Positions 1-6,658 of a DNA stretch of 10,227 nucleotides are shown here, piece by piece. The stretch is taken from NCBI GenBank assembly GCA_024643585.1, contig JAHEMP010000065.1, positions 1 to 10,227 on the forward strand. Direction: 5' to 3'. Position numbers and translations under genes: made by a program. The notes under the pieces are model-generated. The model did no database searches. It was not told the origin of the DNA and was given only the letters and a program-made list of their open reading frames with translations. How positions within the stretch are numbered: the first letter of the stretch is position 1; every line of letters starts with the position of its first letter. This stretch comes from Crocinitomicaceae bacterium (GTDB lineage Bacteria; Bacteroidota; Bacteroidia; Flavobacteriales_D; Crocinitomicaceae).

Positions 1-510
1 GTAAAGTTCATTGAAATCATTTGTATTGAAAAACCACTCGAAAGAGGCCGTTGGGGAAAACACACTATTGTCAATATCGTACAAAATTTCAGGCTTAATT
101 CGAAGGCCAGGAGCGATATCGGAGAAACTATTTTCTGTGGACCTAACTCTGTTGAAAGTCCCTTGTAATCTAACTCTAGTGCCAAATTCAAATCGGTTCC
201 AATCTTTAGAAAAATTAGCATTCAAATTAAATCTTTGAGTCACATGGTAGTTTCCAAATTTATTTCTATCGGAAATTATTCTATAATCAAAAGAGGGTTT
301 AAACCATTTGGTCACTTGATATTTTGCAGATACCTCGGTGAAAAAAGTGTTTAGAACGACGGGTTCGAGTCTAAAATTGAGCTCCCCTGAAAAATCAAGT
401 TTTTTAGTATACGAATACTTTGCCCCGCCCGATAGCCAAAGCAATTGGTCAACCTGAGCAATACAAGATGAACTAATAATAAGACTAAAAAAGACTATAA
501 GAATCCTCAT
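1..510 (-). CDS. Outer-membrane beta-barrel protein, DUF2490-like (partial, C-terminus beyond left edge)
   Basis: The frame opens at an ATG (508-510) and stays open for 170 codons to the window edge, so the 3' end is missing. Residues 1-18 form a signal peptide with a likely signal peptidase I cut before Gln19 (CIA|QVDQ). The rest alternates polar and hydrophobic residues in amphipathic strands with aromatic girdles, for example LWLSGGAKYSY, FFTEVSAKYQV, WFKPSFDYRII and RFEFGTRVRLQG. This pattern, with a Trp soon after the signal peptide and a 'K-W-x-x-x-x-x-x-Y-R' turn, is typical of the DUF2490 family of Bacteroidota outer-membrane proteins of unknown function. The start overlaps the stop of the upstream lipoprotein gene by one base (TGATG), implying translational coupling and a shared transcript. 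Inference: an outer-membrane barrel working with that lipoprotein. The family name comes from pattern recognition only. Confidence 0.75.
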   Translation of the reverse strand, partial: MRILIVFFSLIISSSCIAQVDQLLWLSGGAKYSYTKKLDFSGELNFRLEPVVLNTFFTEVSAKYQVTKWFKPSFDYRIISDRNKFGNYHVTQRFNLNANFSKDWNRFEFGTRVRLQGTFNRVRSTENSFSDIAPGLRIKPEILYDIDNSVFSPTASFEWFFNTNDFNELY

Positions 511-917
511 CAGTCGATTATTTCAATTGTTCCAATATCTACAACTTCTTTTTTCTTTGATATGGTAGCTTGTTTTATAATTACCGACATACCTGCGTCA
601 CAATTGCCCCCAAAACATTTTTCATAGGTATATATGGTATAGGTTCCTTTTTCTAAATACTTGAATTCAAAACTACCATCATAACTCGTTTCTATTTTAT
701 CATCGTGCGTAGTTTTTCCTTCTCCGTATATGATGAATACCTTATGATCCATGGCATCGTATTTATTATTTTGATAGACACCTGCACCATTGTAATCCAA
801 GGCTGTTATTTTTCCTTTTATAGTTGAAGAACCTCCCGTTCCTTCGACTTTCTTGCAAGAAGAAAAGACCAGGCAAATACTTAAAAATGAGAATAGTATC
901 GTTTTATTGACCATCAT
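510..917 (-). CDS. Small lipoprotein with transthyretin/carboxypeptidase-regulatory-like fold
   Basis: A 135-residue protein. The N-terminus is a lipoprotein signal: Lys5, a hydrophobic stretch 7-19, and a lipobox VFSSC with the lipidated Cys at 21. The mature part (about residues 32-133) starts with STIKGKITALDYNG and contains a 'YDGSFEFKYLEKGTYTIYTYE' segment (79-99), the usual strand-turn-strand of carboxypeptidase-regulatory or SpaA/prealbumin-like beta-sandwich domains. A CFGGNC pair (Cys101, Cys106) follows and could form a disulfide. There is no catalytic motif, so a structural or ligand-binding role at the membrane is more likely than an enzyme. Two adjacent ATGs (917 and 914) are possible starts; the second removes one Met. 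The gene is first in a two-gene unit with the DUF2490-like barrel and diverges from the CotH-kinase gene. Function is unknown. Confidence 0.85.
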   Translation of the reverse strand: MMVNKTILFSFLSICLVFSSCKKVEGTGGSSTIKGKITALDYNGAGVYQNNKYDAMDHKVFIIYGEGKTTHDDKIETSYDGSFEFKYLEKGTYTIYTYEKCFGGNCDAGMSVIIKQATISKKKEVVDIGTIEIID

Positions 918-946
918 GTTTTGTGAATATTAGGAACATTATAAGC

Positions 947-980
947 GAAAAGTAAGAAACATTTTGTTTACTGCCGCAAA
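947..980 (-). promoter_or_regulatory. Candidate Bacteroidota-type promoter for the lipoprotein/barrel pair
   Basis: On the minus strand, TTTG (977-980) is followed after 22 nt by TACTTTTC (947-954), a 7 of 8 match to the -7 consensus TAnnTTTG. The spacing falls in the 17-23 nt range known for flavobacterial promoters. It would give a leader of roughly 25 nt before the ATG at 917. AT-rich DNA yields such matches by chance, so this is tentative. Confidence 0.35.
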
Positions 981-1023
981 AAGTGAAGAAATAGTAAGTT
1001 GTTATGCAACCGATTCGATCAGA

Positions 1024-1070
1024 TGAATGTCTTTAATATTGGTGGAAAAGACTTCATGAATTATGCATAA
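1024..1070. repeat. Imperfect hairpin and two adjacent palindromes in the divergent intergenic region
   Basis: The 263-bp region 918-1180 has no credible gene. It contains an imperfect inverted repeat (TGAATGTCTTT at 1024-1034 against AAAGACTTCA at 1047-1056, one bulge). Its right arm runs into two perfect palindromes: TTCATGAA (1053-1060) and TTATGCATAA (1061-1070). They sit about midway between the two divergent genes, where an operator would be expected. No poly-T tract follows, so it does not look like a terminator. Binding by a dimeric regulator is only inference. Confidence 0.3.
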
Positions 1071-1180
1071 GAGGTTCGTCATCAAAACATTATTTTAGGG
1101 GATATTGAAATTTATTTTATGCTTAATGCAATTTTTCTTAATTTCCCCTTATAATTAATTTTATTTATCGATTATCGACT

Positions 1181-3676
1181 ATGAAAACGTTACTCTTCTT
1201 ATCCTTTTACCTCTTGTCCATTTCTGCGTTTTCGCAATTGGTAATTAATGAATATTCATGTTCCAATTTAAATGGACCTCTCGATTCTTTCAATGAAAGG
1301 GAGGATTGGATGGAAATATACAATGGCGGTTCCTCAGCAGTGGATCTTACGGGTTATTTTTTGTCCGACAAGGCTTCTAATATAATGAAATGGGCAATCC
1401 CAAGTGGAAGTGTACCTGCCAATGGTTATACCATGGTGTATTTTTCGAAAAGAAATTTAGTTCAATCCAATGAAATTCACCCTGACTTTGCTTTGAGTCA
1501 AACGCAAAATGAATGGATAATTCTTTCAGACCCTCTTGCAAACGTTGTTGATTCGTTGAAAATTAGGTTCATGACCAAGGCGAACAACTCGTATGGAAGA
1601 ACAACCAATGGAGCAAACACATGGAGTTTATTTCCAACTCCAACTCCAAATGCATTAAATTCTGGAGGCGTTAATTATTACACAGCTACACCTGTTATAA
1701 GTTTAGCTGCAGGTTTCTACAGTAGTGCACAAAGTGTAAGTATAACTTGCCCAAACGCAGCTGCGACAATTCGCTATACATTAGACGGAACAGATGTTAC
1801 CGCTACGTCAACAGCGTATTCAGGACCGATAAATATTGCAACGACAACCGTTTTGCGAGCGGCCGCGTTTAGTTCCGACTTGCCCAGTTTTATGGAAACC
1901 AACACTTATTTTATCAATGTAAACCACACTATCCCTGTAGTTTCTGTCTGTAGTCAAGGGGTTTACAATTTGATAGCGAATGGGAACCAGTCCGGACCGG
2001 ACAGAATAGGACATTTTGAGATTTTTGAACAAGATAAAAGCTTTAAAGACGAAGGACAAGGTAATTTTAACAAACACGGAAACGACTCTTGGGCATATGC
2101 ACAGCGAGGTTTTGATTTCATCATGCGCGATGAAATGGGTTATAACAACGAAGTCCATCACAAGATATTCCCAGAAAAAACAAGAGAAGACTTTCAACGA
2201 TTGATTTTAAAACCTGCGGCGAATGATAACTATTCTTTTGAAGATGGCGCACATATAAGAGATGCATTTACCCATACCTTATCACTTCGGGCAGACTTGA
2301 GATTGGAAGTTCGTACTTGGAGGCCATGTATTTTGTATTTAAACGGTCAGTACTGGGGAGTATATGAAATTCGGGAAAAAGCAGATGATAGCGATTTCAC
2401 CGATTATTATTTTCAACAAGATAAATTCAATTTATATTATTTAAAAACCTGGGGGGCTACATGGCAGGAGTATGGTGCGCCAAATGCTCAACCGGATTGG
2501 AATAGTTTGACAGCTTATGTGCAGGCCAATAACATGGCCATTCCGGCTAACTTTAATTATGTAGATAGCTTATTGAACTGGAAATCTTTGGTGGATTATT
2601 TCGTATTTAACTCTTATGTTGTTACTCAAGATTGGCTCAATTGGAATACTGCTTGGTGGAGAGGTTTGAAGCCAAGCGGAGATAAAAAGAAATGGAGATA
2701 TACTTTATGGGACATGGATGCGACGTTTGGGCATTATATAAATTATACGGGAGTTCCAGATCCAACTGCGAATGCTGACCCATGTAATGTGGAAAATTTA
2801 CCGAACCCCGGAGGTCAAGGTCACACACCACTTCTTAAAAAGTTAATGACAGAAAATCCTATTGTAAAGCAGTTTTATATAACGCGGTACATAGATTTAG
2901 TGAACACTCATTTTTCTTGTGCCTATATGAATCAACTATTGGATAGTATGATAGGTGAAATTCAACCAGAAATGCAGGGCCAAATAACGAAATGGGGCGG
3001 AACCTATGCTGGTTGGCAAAATGCAGTTCAAACATTAAAAGATTTCATTGATCTCAGATGCACTGCATTAGAAACAGGGTTGATTAATTGTTACAACTTA
3101 ACGGGGCCTTACGTCACAACATTTGATGTGGTGCCGAATGGGGCAGGGGATATAAAAGTAAATTCTACTTGGGCCCCAAGTGACCCTTGGTCAACAAATT
3201 ATTATGGGGGTATAGCCACATTATTGGATGAAAATGCGAATCCAGGGTTTATTTTTGATCATTGGGAATCGACGAGTGGTCCATTGGATAGTATTCCTAC
3301 CAACCCTGAAAATTCAATAACTGTAACTGGTCCTGGTACGATTACCGCTGTTTTTAAAGCCATTTCCACACCGACTCCATCACCTCCGACGGGCAACGTA
3401 AAAGGTTTCCATCTACCGACAGCCTTTTCTCCAAATGGAGACAATAAAAATGAAGTCTTTAGATTTGTTGTTGGTTATGATGTAAAAAGTTTTACTCTGA
3501 GAATTTTTGACCGTTGGGGAAATGCTGTGGTGAAAACTTCTGAACCAAAATTTGTTTGGGATGGCACGTACAAAGGAAAAGATGTTGAAGGAGGCGTATA
3601 TGTTTACAGTGTCGAAGTCAATTATACAAACGGTTCAAGTGAAATCTTATCCGGAAACATAACAGTTGTAAGATGA
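1181..3676 (+). CDS. T9SS-secreted CotH-family atypical kinase with lamin-tail and type B sorting domains
   Basis: An 831-residue modular secreted protein. Residues 1-19 are a signal peptide (cut near AFSQ). About 19-120 is a lamin-tail domain (VINEYS, EDWMEIYNGGSSAVDLTGYFLSD). About 172-230 matches the chitobiase/beta-hexosaminidase C-terminal fold (TIRYTLDGTDVT, TVLRAAAF). About 250-600 is a CotH kinase domain: FQRLILKPA (338-346), YWGVYEIREKAD (391-402), D484-W-L-N-W-N489 as the probable catalytic Asp/Asn motif, and W510-D-M-D513 as the probable metal-binding motif. About 645-727 resembles a divergent InlB B-repeat (GFIFDHWES). A TPTPSPP linker precedes the CHU_C type B T9SS sorting domain (743-831: LPTAFSPNGDNKNE, FDRWGNAV, WDGTYKGKDVEGGVYVY). 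CotH proteins of Bacillus phosphorylate spore-coat proteins; here the product should be exported across the outer membrane. The substrate is unknown, and a carbohydrate- or matrix-linked role is possible. The start is the ATG directly before the signal peptide. A 4-nt overlap (ATGA) couples it to the PorP/SprF-family gene. Confidence 0.9.
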   Translation: MKTLLFLSFYLLSISAFSQLVINEYSCSNLNGPLDSFNEREDWMEIYNGGSSAVDLTGYFLSDKASNIMKWAIPSGSVPANGYTMVYFSKRNLVQSNEIHPDFALSQTQNEWIILSDPLANVVDSLKIRFMTKANNSYGRTTNGANTWSLFPTPTPNALNSGGVNYYTATPVISLAAGFYSSAQSVSITCPNAAATIRYTLDGTDVTATSTAYSGPINIATTTVLRAAAFSSDLPSFMETNTYFINVNHTIPVVSVCSQGVYNLIANGNQSGPDRIGHFEIFEQDKSFKDEGQGNFNKHGNDSWAYAQRGFDFIMRDEMGYNNEVHHKIFPEKTREDFQRLILKPAANDNYSFEDGAHIRDAFTHTLSLRADLRLEVRTWRPCILYLNGQYWGVYEIREKADDSDFTDYYFQQDKFNLYYLKTWGATWQEYGAPNAQPDWNSLTAYVQANNMAIPANFNYVDSLLNWKSLVDYFVFNSYVVTQDWLNWNTAWWRGLKPSGDKKKWRYTLWDMDATFGHYINYTGVPDPTANADPCNVENLPNPGGQGHTPLLKKLMTENPIVKQFYITRYIDLVNTHFSCAYMNQLLDSMIGEIQPEMQGQITKWGGTYAGWQNAVQTLKDFIDLRCTALETGLINCYNLTGPYVTTFDVVPNGAGDIKVNSTWAPSDPWSTNYYGGIATLLDENANPGFIFDHWESTSGPLDSIPTNPENSITVTGPGTITAVFKAISTPTPSPPTGNVKGFHLPTAFSPNGDNKNEVFRFVVGYDVKSFTLRIFDRWGNAVVKTSEPKFVWDGTYKGKDVEGGVYVYSVEVNYTNGSSEILSGNITVVR

Positions 3677-4710
3677 GATTAAAAATAGCAATCACCATTT
3701 TATTTTCTGCGGTTTCGATTTTGAGTTTTGCTCAAGATTTAATGTTTTCGCAAGTAAATCAGAGTCCAATGCTTGTCAATCCAGCAAATACTGGTTTAAT
3801 GGATGGATGGGAAAGAATAAGCATTCAACACAGAAACCAATGGGTAGGATCAAATGGGAAGTACAATAACTCCATAGCATCCTTTGATTTCAATTTGTTG
3901 AAATCAGAAAGTGGAACAGGAGCTTATTTAGGTATTGGCGGTTATTTTTTGAACGATGTCGCTGGAGACGGAAAAATTGGTCGACAGAGCGGAACCATAT
4001 CATTTAGCAGCATTATTCCACTAGGAAGAAATGGACACTCTATTGCCGCGGGACTTCAAGGGGGATTTGGTAGTACAACGCTAAAAGAGTCGGCATTAGT
4101 TTTTGAAAGTCAGTGGAATGGCAGTGAATACGACCCTACTGTTCTTTCGGGAGAGCAATTGTCGAATCATTATTCTTACACGGATGTAAGTGCTGGAGTA
4201 CTTTATCAATTTGATGGAGGATCAAGTTCATTTTTTGGCAAAAGCGACATGAAATTTCAGATTGGAGCTTCCGTTTATCATTTTAACCAACCTAGAATAA
4301 ATTTTGCTGCAGGCGGAGAAGGCATTTTAAATAGAAAATTTGTTTTTCACACCCTGTTTTGGAAAGATATTGCCAATTCGGATGTTCAATTTGAATTGGA
4401 CGCAACACAATTTGTTCAGGGAAAACAATTGTCAACCTATTTTGGTGGAATGCTTAAATACAAATTGTCGGACGGAGGGAATTACTTAGGGGGTTCTTCG
4501 CAATTAGGAGTTGGTTTACACATGCGTTCGTTTGACGCGATGGTTCCATCTGTCATGCTAAAATTAAAAGGGTTTCGTTTCGAAGTATCCTATGATGCAA
4601 CAGTTTCTGCTTTGCGAAAAACACCCGGAGCAGGATCTTTAGAGCTCTCACTATCGTACACTAATTTTGAGGATGCCTTGTTTAAACAAAGAAGGAAATA
4701 TAGGATGTAA
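3673..4710 (+). CDS. PorP/SprF-family type IX secretion outer-membrane protein
   Basis: A 345-residue protein with signal peptide MRLKIAITILFSAVSILSFA (1-20), Gln21 at the cut. The diagnostic N-terminal block of the family follows: QDLMFSQVNQSPMLVNPANT (21-40), then IQHRNQW (51-57). The remainder is a series of amphipathic beta strands (e.g. AYLGIGGYFLND, HSIAAGLQGGFG, DVSAGVLYQF, FQIGASVYHFN) with a strand near the C-terminus (LELSLSYTNF), as in a 14-strand barrel. Length is normal for the family. Family members such as SprF and PorP act in the outer membrane with the T9SS; those next to type B (CHU_C) substrates are needed to export or anchor that neighbour. The ATGA overlap with the CotH-kinase gene supports that pairing. 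It is one of many paralogues in such genomes, so I give no specific symbol. Confidence 0.92.
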   Translation: MRLKIAITILFSAVSILSFAQDLMFSQVNQSPMLVNPANTGLMDGWERISIQHRNQWVGSNGKYNNSIASFDFNLLKSESGTGAYLGIGGYFLNDVAGDGKIGRQSGTISFSSIIPLGRNGHSIAAGLQGGFGSTTLKESALVFESQWNGSEYDPTVLSGEQLSNHYSYTDVSAGVLYQFDGGSSSFFGKSDMKFQIGASVYHFNQPRINFAAGGEGILNRKFVFHTLFWKDIANSDVQFELDATQFVQGKQLSTYFGGMLKYKLSDGGNYLGGSSQLGVGLHMRSFDAMVPSVMLKLKGFRFEVSYDATVSALRKTPGAGSLELSLSYTNFEDALFKQRRKYRM

Positions 4711-4727
4711 ACTATTTGTCCTTTTTT
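4688..4727. terminator. Candidate bidirectional terminator between convergent genes
   Basis: AAAGAAGGA (4688-4696) can pair with TCCTTTTTT (4719-4727) in a 9-bp stem with one G-U pair. A shorter alternative is AGGA (4702-4705) with TCCT (4719-4722). A run of six T at 4722-4727 serves plus-strand transcription. The loop contains both stop codons (4708-4710 plus, 4712-4714 minus), which are one base apart. The stem is weak and AT-rich, so confidence is low. Confidence 0.3.
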
Positions 4728-4957
4728 AATCCTTTCAGTAGCGAAAAAATTCTTTTTCTAAACAATAAAAACAATAGCAAGTACGGGATAATCATCAAGT
4801 AGAGTATTCCCATATTGATATTTGTTCCAAAAGATGCTTCGTCTAATTCTGTGGATTGTTCAGCTAACATTTTGCATTGAGAACACCCTTGAGAATGAAC
4901 GTCTATTGCAAAAAATAGACTTGCAAGAACGATAAAAAATATAGCTTTTTTATTCAT
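4712..4957 (-). CDS. Small CxxC membrane protein, conserved Bacteroidota type, unknown function
   Basis: An 81-residue protein starting at the ATG at 4957. It has a signal peptide or N-terminal signal anchor (MNKKAIFFIVLASLFFAIDV, likely cut near VHSQ). A CSQCK motif (Cys25, Cys28) follows. A polar stretch (31-46) precedes a single transmembrane segment (about 47-67, INMGILYLMIIPYLLLFLLF), and the C-terminal tail is strongly basic. I recall similar short Bacteroidota proteins with CxxCK followed by 'N-x-GILYL-x-x-PYLL', all annotated as hypothetical. The cysteines would face the periplasm; thiol chemistry or metal binding is inference only. A TTG codon 36 nt upstream keeps the frame open. I rejected it as a start because it is part of the promoter -33 element and would place charged and polar residues before the signal sequence. 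The gene diverges from the TPR lipoprotein gene. Confidence 0.75.
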   Translation of the reverse strand: MNKKAIFFIVLASLFFAIDVHSQGCSQCKMLAEQSTELDEASFGTNINMGILYLMIIPYLLLFLLFRKRIFSLLKGLKKDK

Positions 4958-4962
4958 ACTTA

Positions 4963-4994
4963 CAAAATTACAACCTTTTAAAGAATAGCGCAAA
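4963..4994 (-). promoter_or_regulatory. Strong Bacteroidota-consensus promoter, near-leaderless, for the CxxC protein
   Basis: On the minus strand, TTTG (4991-4994), 20 nt of spacer, then TAATTTTG (4963-4970) match the -33/-7 consensus exactly with ideal spacing. Only five bases separate the -7 box from the ATG at 4957, so transcription should begin within about 0-4 nt of the start codon. The leader has no room for a ribosome binding site. The -33 box contains the rejected upstream TTG start. Confidence 0.65.
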
Positions 4995-5034
4995 TAATTA
5001 GTTTTAGACTGGTTTAATTTACGTTAAAAATGAA

Positions 5035-5065
5035 TTTCGAATAGACCGAAATTCTACTAAATTTG
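5035..5065 (+). promoter_or_regulatory. Bacteroidota-type promoter, near-leaderless, for the TPR lipoprotein gene
   Basis: TAAATTTG (5058-5065) is an exact -7 consensus match. A TTTC (5035-5038), one mismatch from TTTG, lies 19 nt upstream. Four bases separate the -7 box from the ATG at 5070, again predicting an almost leaderless transcript. It faces the promoter at 4963-4994. Confidence 0.55.
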
Positions 5066-5069
5066 TCAC

Positions 5070-6068
5070 ATGAAAATTTGGACAGGAACATTGGCTATTG
5101 TATTCTTAGGTTTATTGACGATTAGGTGTGGCGATAAAAAAGGTAAAATACAAAGAGAGTCACAAAATATAGACACCCTTTTAATGAAATATCCTGATAG
5201 TATTCCAATATTACTGAAGCACGGAAACTATTATTTTAAGAGATACAACTTTAGCAAGGCACTTTCTTCAGCGGCAAAAGCGTTTAGATTGGATTCTACC
5301 AATATGGATGCTAGGATTCTTTACGCTGATGTTTTGAACAACCGACCGAATAGATCAATTGAAGAGGTGGTTACGGCACAACGACATTTTGCATACGTGA
5401 TCGAGCGACAGCCAAAAAACACAAGAGCTTTAGTGAGCATGGCCTCAACCTTTAGTTTAATGCAAGATTTTGATATGTCCTTTAAATATATAAACGAAGC
5501 ATTGCGGATTGACCCCCGTTACAGAGATGCTTATATTTTGAAAGGCACCAATTATTTACAACTAAATAAAATTCCATTAGCAAAGTCATCCTATGAAACG
5601 GCGGTCCAGCAAGATCCTGAATTTTATGAGGCGTACGTTGCATTGGGAAATCTATACCAGAAAGAGGAGAATCCAATTTGCATTGAATATTATACCACTG
5701 CCGCGACTTTGGCCCCTAAAGATTTGAATGTGCTCTATCTTCAAGCATATGCTTTACAATATTTTGGTAAATCGGAAGAAGCGTTGCAAAAATACAGAGA
5801 GATGTATTTGCTTGACGATAGTTTTGCTATGGCTCAATTTCAGCAAGGATTTATTAAACAATTCTATCAAAATGACATCGATAGTGCCATAATTTTCTAC
5901 GATAGAGCTTTATTACAAGAACCAACCTTCGTTGAGGCGTGGCATAATTTAGGAATGTGCTACGAAGAGAAAAAAGAAAAGAGTCAAGCACTACAATCGT
6001 ATTCAAAAGCGTTGAAATACAATCCGAATTTCCAAAAATCGCGTGATGCTGCGAATAAACTAAAGTAA
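5070..6068 (+). CDS. TPR-repeat lipoprotein
   Basis: A 332-residue protein. The N-terminus (MKIWTGTLAIVFLGLLTIRC) looks like a lipoprotein signal with Cys20 followed by GDKKGK, but the residue before Cys is Arg rather than the usual Gly/Ala/Ser, so lipidation is uncertain. From about residue 44 to 321 the protein is a run of about eight tetratricopeptide repeats. Clear ones are 117-150 (ALVSMASTFSLMQDFDMSFK... LRIDP), 151-184 (AYILKGTNYLQLNKIPLAKS... QDP), 185-217 and 288-321 (AWHNLGMCYEEKKEKSQALQ... YNP). TPR arrays are protein-binding scaffolds; no catalytic domain is present. It should sit in the periplasm, attached to a membrane if lipidated. Its stop overlaps the next gene's ATG by one base (TAATG), so the two are probably one operon. 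The partner is unknown. Confidence 0.88.
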   Translation: MKIWTGTLAIVFLGLLTIRCGDKKGKIQRESQNIDTLLMKYPDSIPILLKHGNYYFKRYNFSKALSSAAKAFRLDSTNMDARILYADVLNNRPNRSIEEVVTAQRHFAYVIERQPKNTRALVSMASTFSLMQDFDMSFKYINEALRIDPRYRDAYILKGTNYLQLNKIPLAKSSYETAVQQDPEFYEAYVALGNLYQKEENPICIEYYTTAATLAPKDLNVLYLQAYALQYFGKSEEALQKYREMYLLDDSFAMAQFQQGFIKQFYQNDIDSAIIFYDRALLQEPTFVEAWHNLGMCYEEKKEKSQALQSYSKALKYNPNFQKSRDAANKLK

Positions 6069-6658
6069 TGAAAAGGAATTCCCAAATTATTGCCGAAGGT
6101 TTATTTCCATTGCTCGGATTTTATTTTTGGGACTGGAGTTGGTATTTTATCTTGCTATTTTATATTTTGGATGTTTTCGCTAAAGAGGTTATTCTTCATC
6201 TTCAGTCGCGAAAAATTTACCAAACCCAAGGAGGAGAAATCACGGTAAAAACATGGAAGAATTTAGGCTTCAAAAGCTTGATAGCAAATACGCTAACCCT
6301 TGCATTGCTCCATATTATGCAATTCATGAAACAAAGTGACTTTTCCCTGTTTCAAGAATTTAGCGCATTTATGAATCATGAAGAATGGGGAGTTAAACAA
6401 GGGTTAATCCTTGTTCCTTTGGTTTTTCTAAATGTTTGGATGCAATACAAATTGGGTTTTTTAAAGCCAAAGCAACATTTAACAACAAAAATGTCTCAAA
6501 TGTGGCAGACACATGTTCAATATCGTTTTTTTATTATGAGTTTAGCAGCAATTGCCCTTGGAATCTCGGCCCTTTTTGTAATGGGTGATCAAATATTGCT
6601 GTGGGGCGCCGTTTTAGCCCCGGTAGTTTATCTAAAATTGATTAAGAAATCGGTTTAA
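6068..6658 (+). CDS. Multi-pass inner-membrane protein, unknown function
   Basis: A 196-residue protein with about five predicted membrane segments: 11-36 (LFPLLGFYFWDWSWYFILLF and on), 66-87, 110-128, 152-172 and 174-192. The loop 42-65 is polar and charged, and the tail is basic (KLIKKSV). The N-terminal 'PLLGFYFWDWSWYFILLFY' resembles the opening of DUF6498-type membrane proteins (P-x-x-G-x-x-F-x-x-W-S), but I am not sure of that link. No enzymatic motif was recognised. Translation should be coupled to the TPR lipoprotein gene through the TAATG overlap, which suggests a membrane-bound pair. Its last 17 bases overlap the 3' end of the aspartate kinase gene on the other strand, leaving no room for an ordinary terminator between them. 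Confidence 0.8.
   Translation: MKRNSQIIAEGLFPLLGFYFWDWSWYFILLFYILDVFAKEVILHLQSRKIYQTQGGEITVKTWKNLGFKSLIANTLTLALLHIMQFMKQSDFSLFQEFSAFMNHEEWGVKQGLILVPLVFLNVWMQYKLGFLKPKQHLTTKMSQMWQTHVQYRFFIMSLAAIALGISALFVMGDQILLWGAVLAPVVYLKLIKKSV

Noticed and set aside
11..238. Open frame of 75 codons on the plus strand
   Set aside because: It lies antisense within the DUF2490-like barrel gene, has no signal or domain pattern, and its translation shows no family resemblance.
1021..1056. Rho-independent terminator in the divergent region
   Set aside because: The stem is imperfect, no T tract follows, and the flanking genes diverge, so no transcript is expected to end there.
1156..1163. TAATTTTA as a -7 promoter box for the CotH kinase gene
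   Set aside because: The final base mismatches the consensus, and there is no TTG at a suitable distance upstream; the region is too AT-rich to claim it.
1820..2197. 125-codon minus-strand frame inside the CotH kinase gene
   Set aside because: It is a shadow of a well-supported coding sequence, and its product has no recognisable features.
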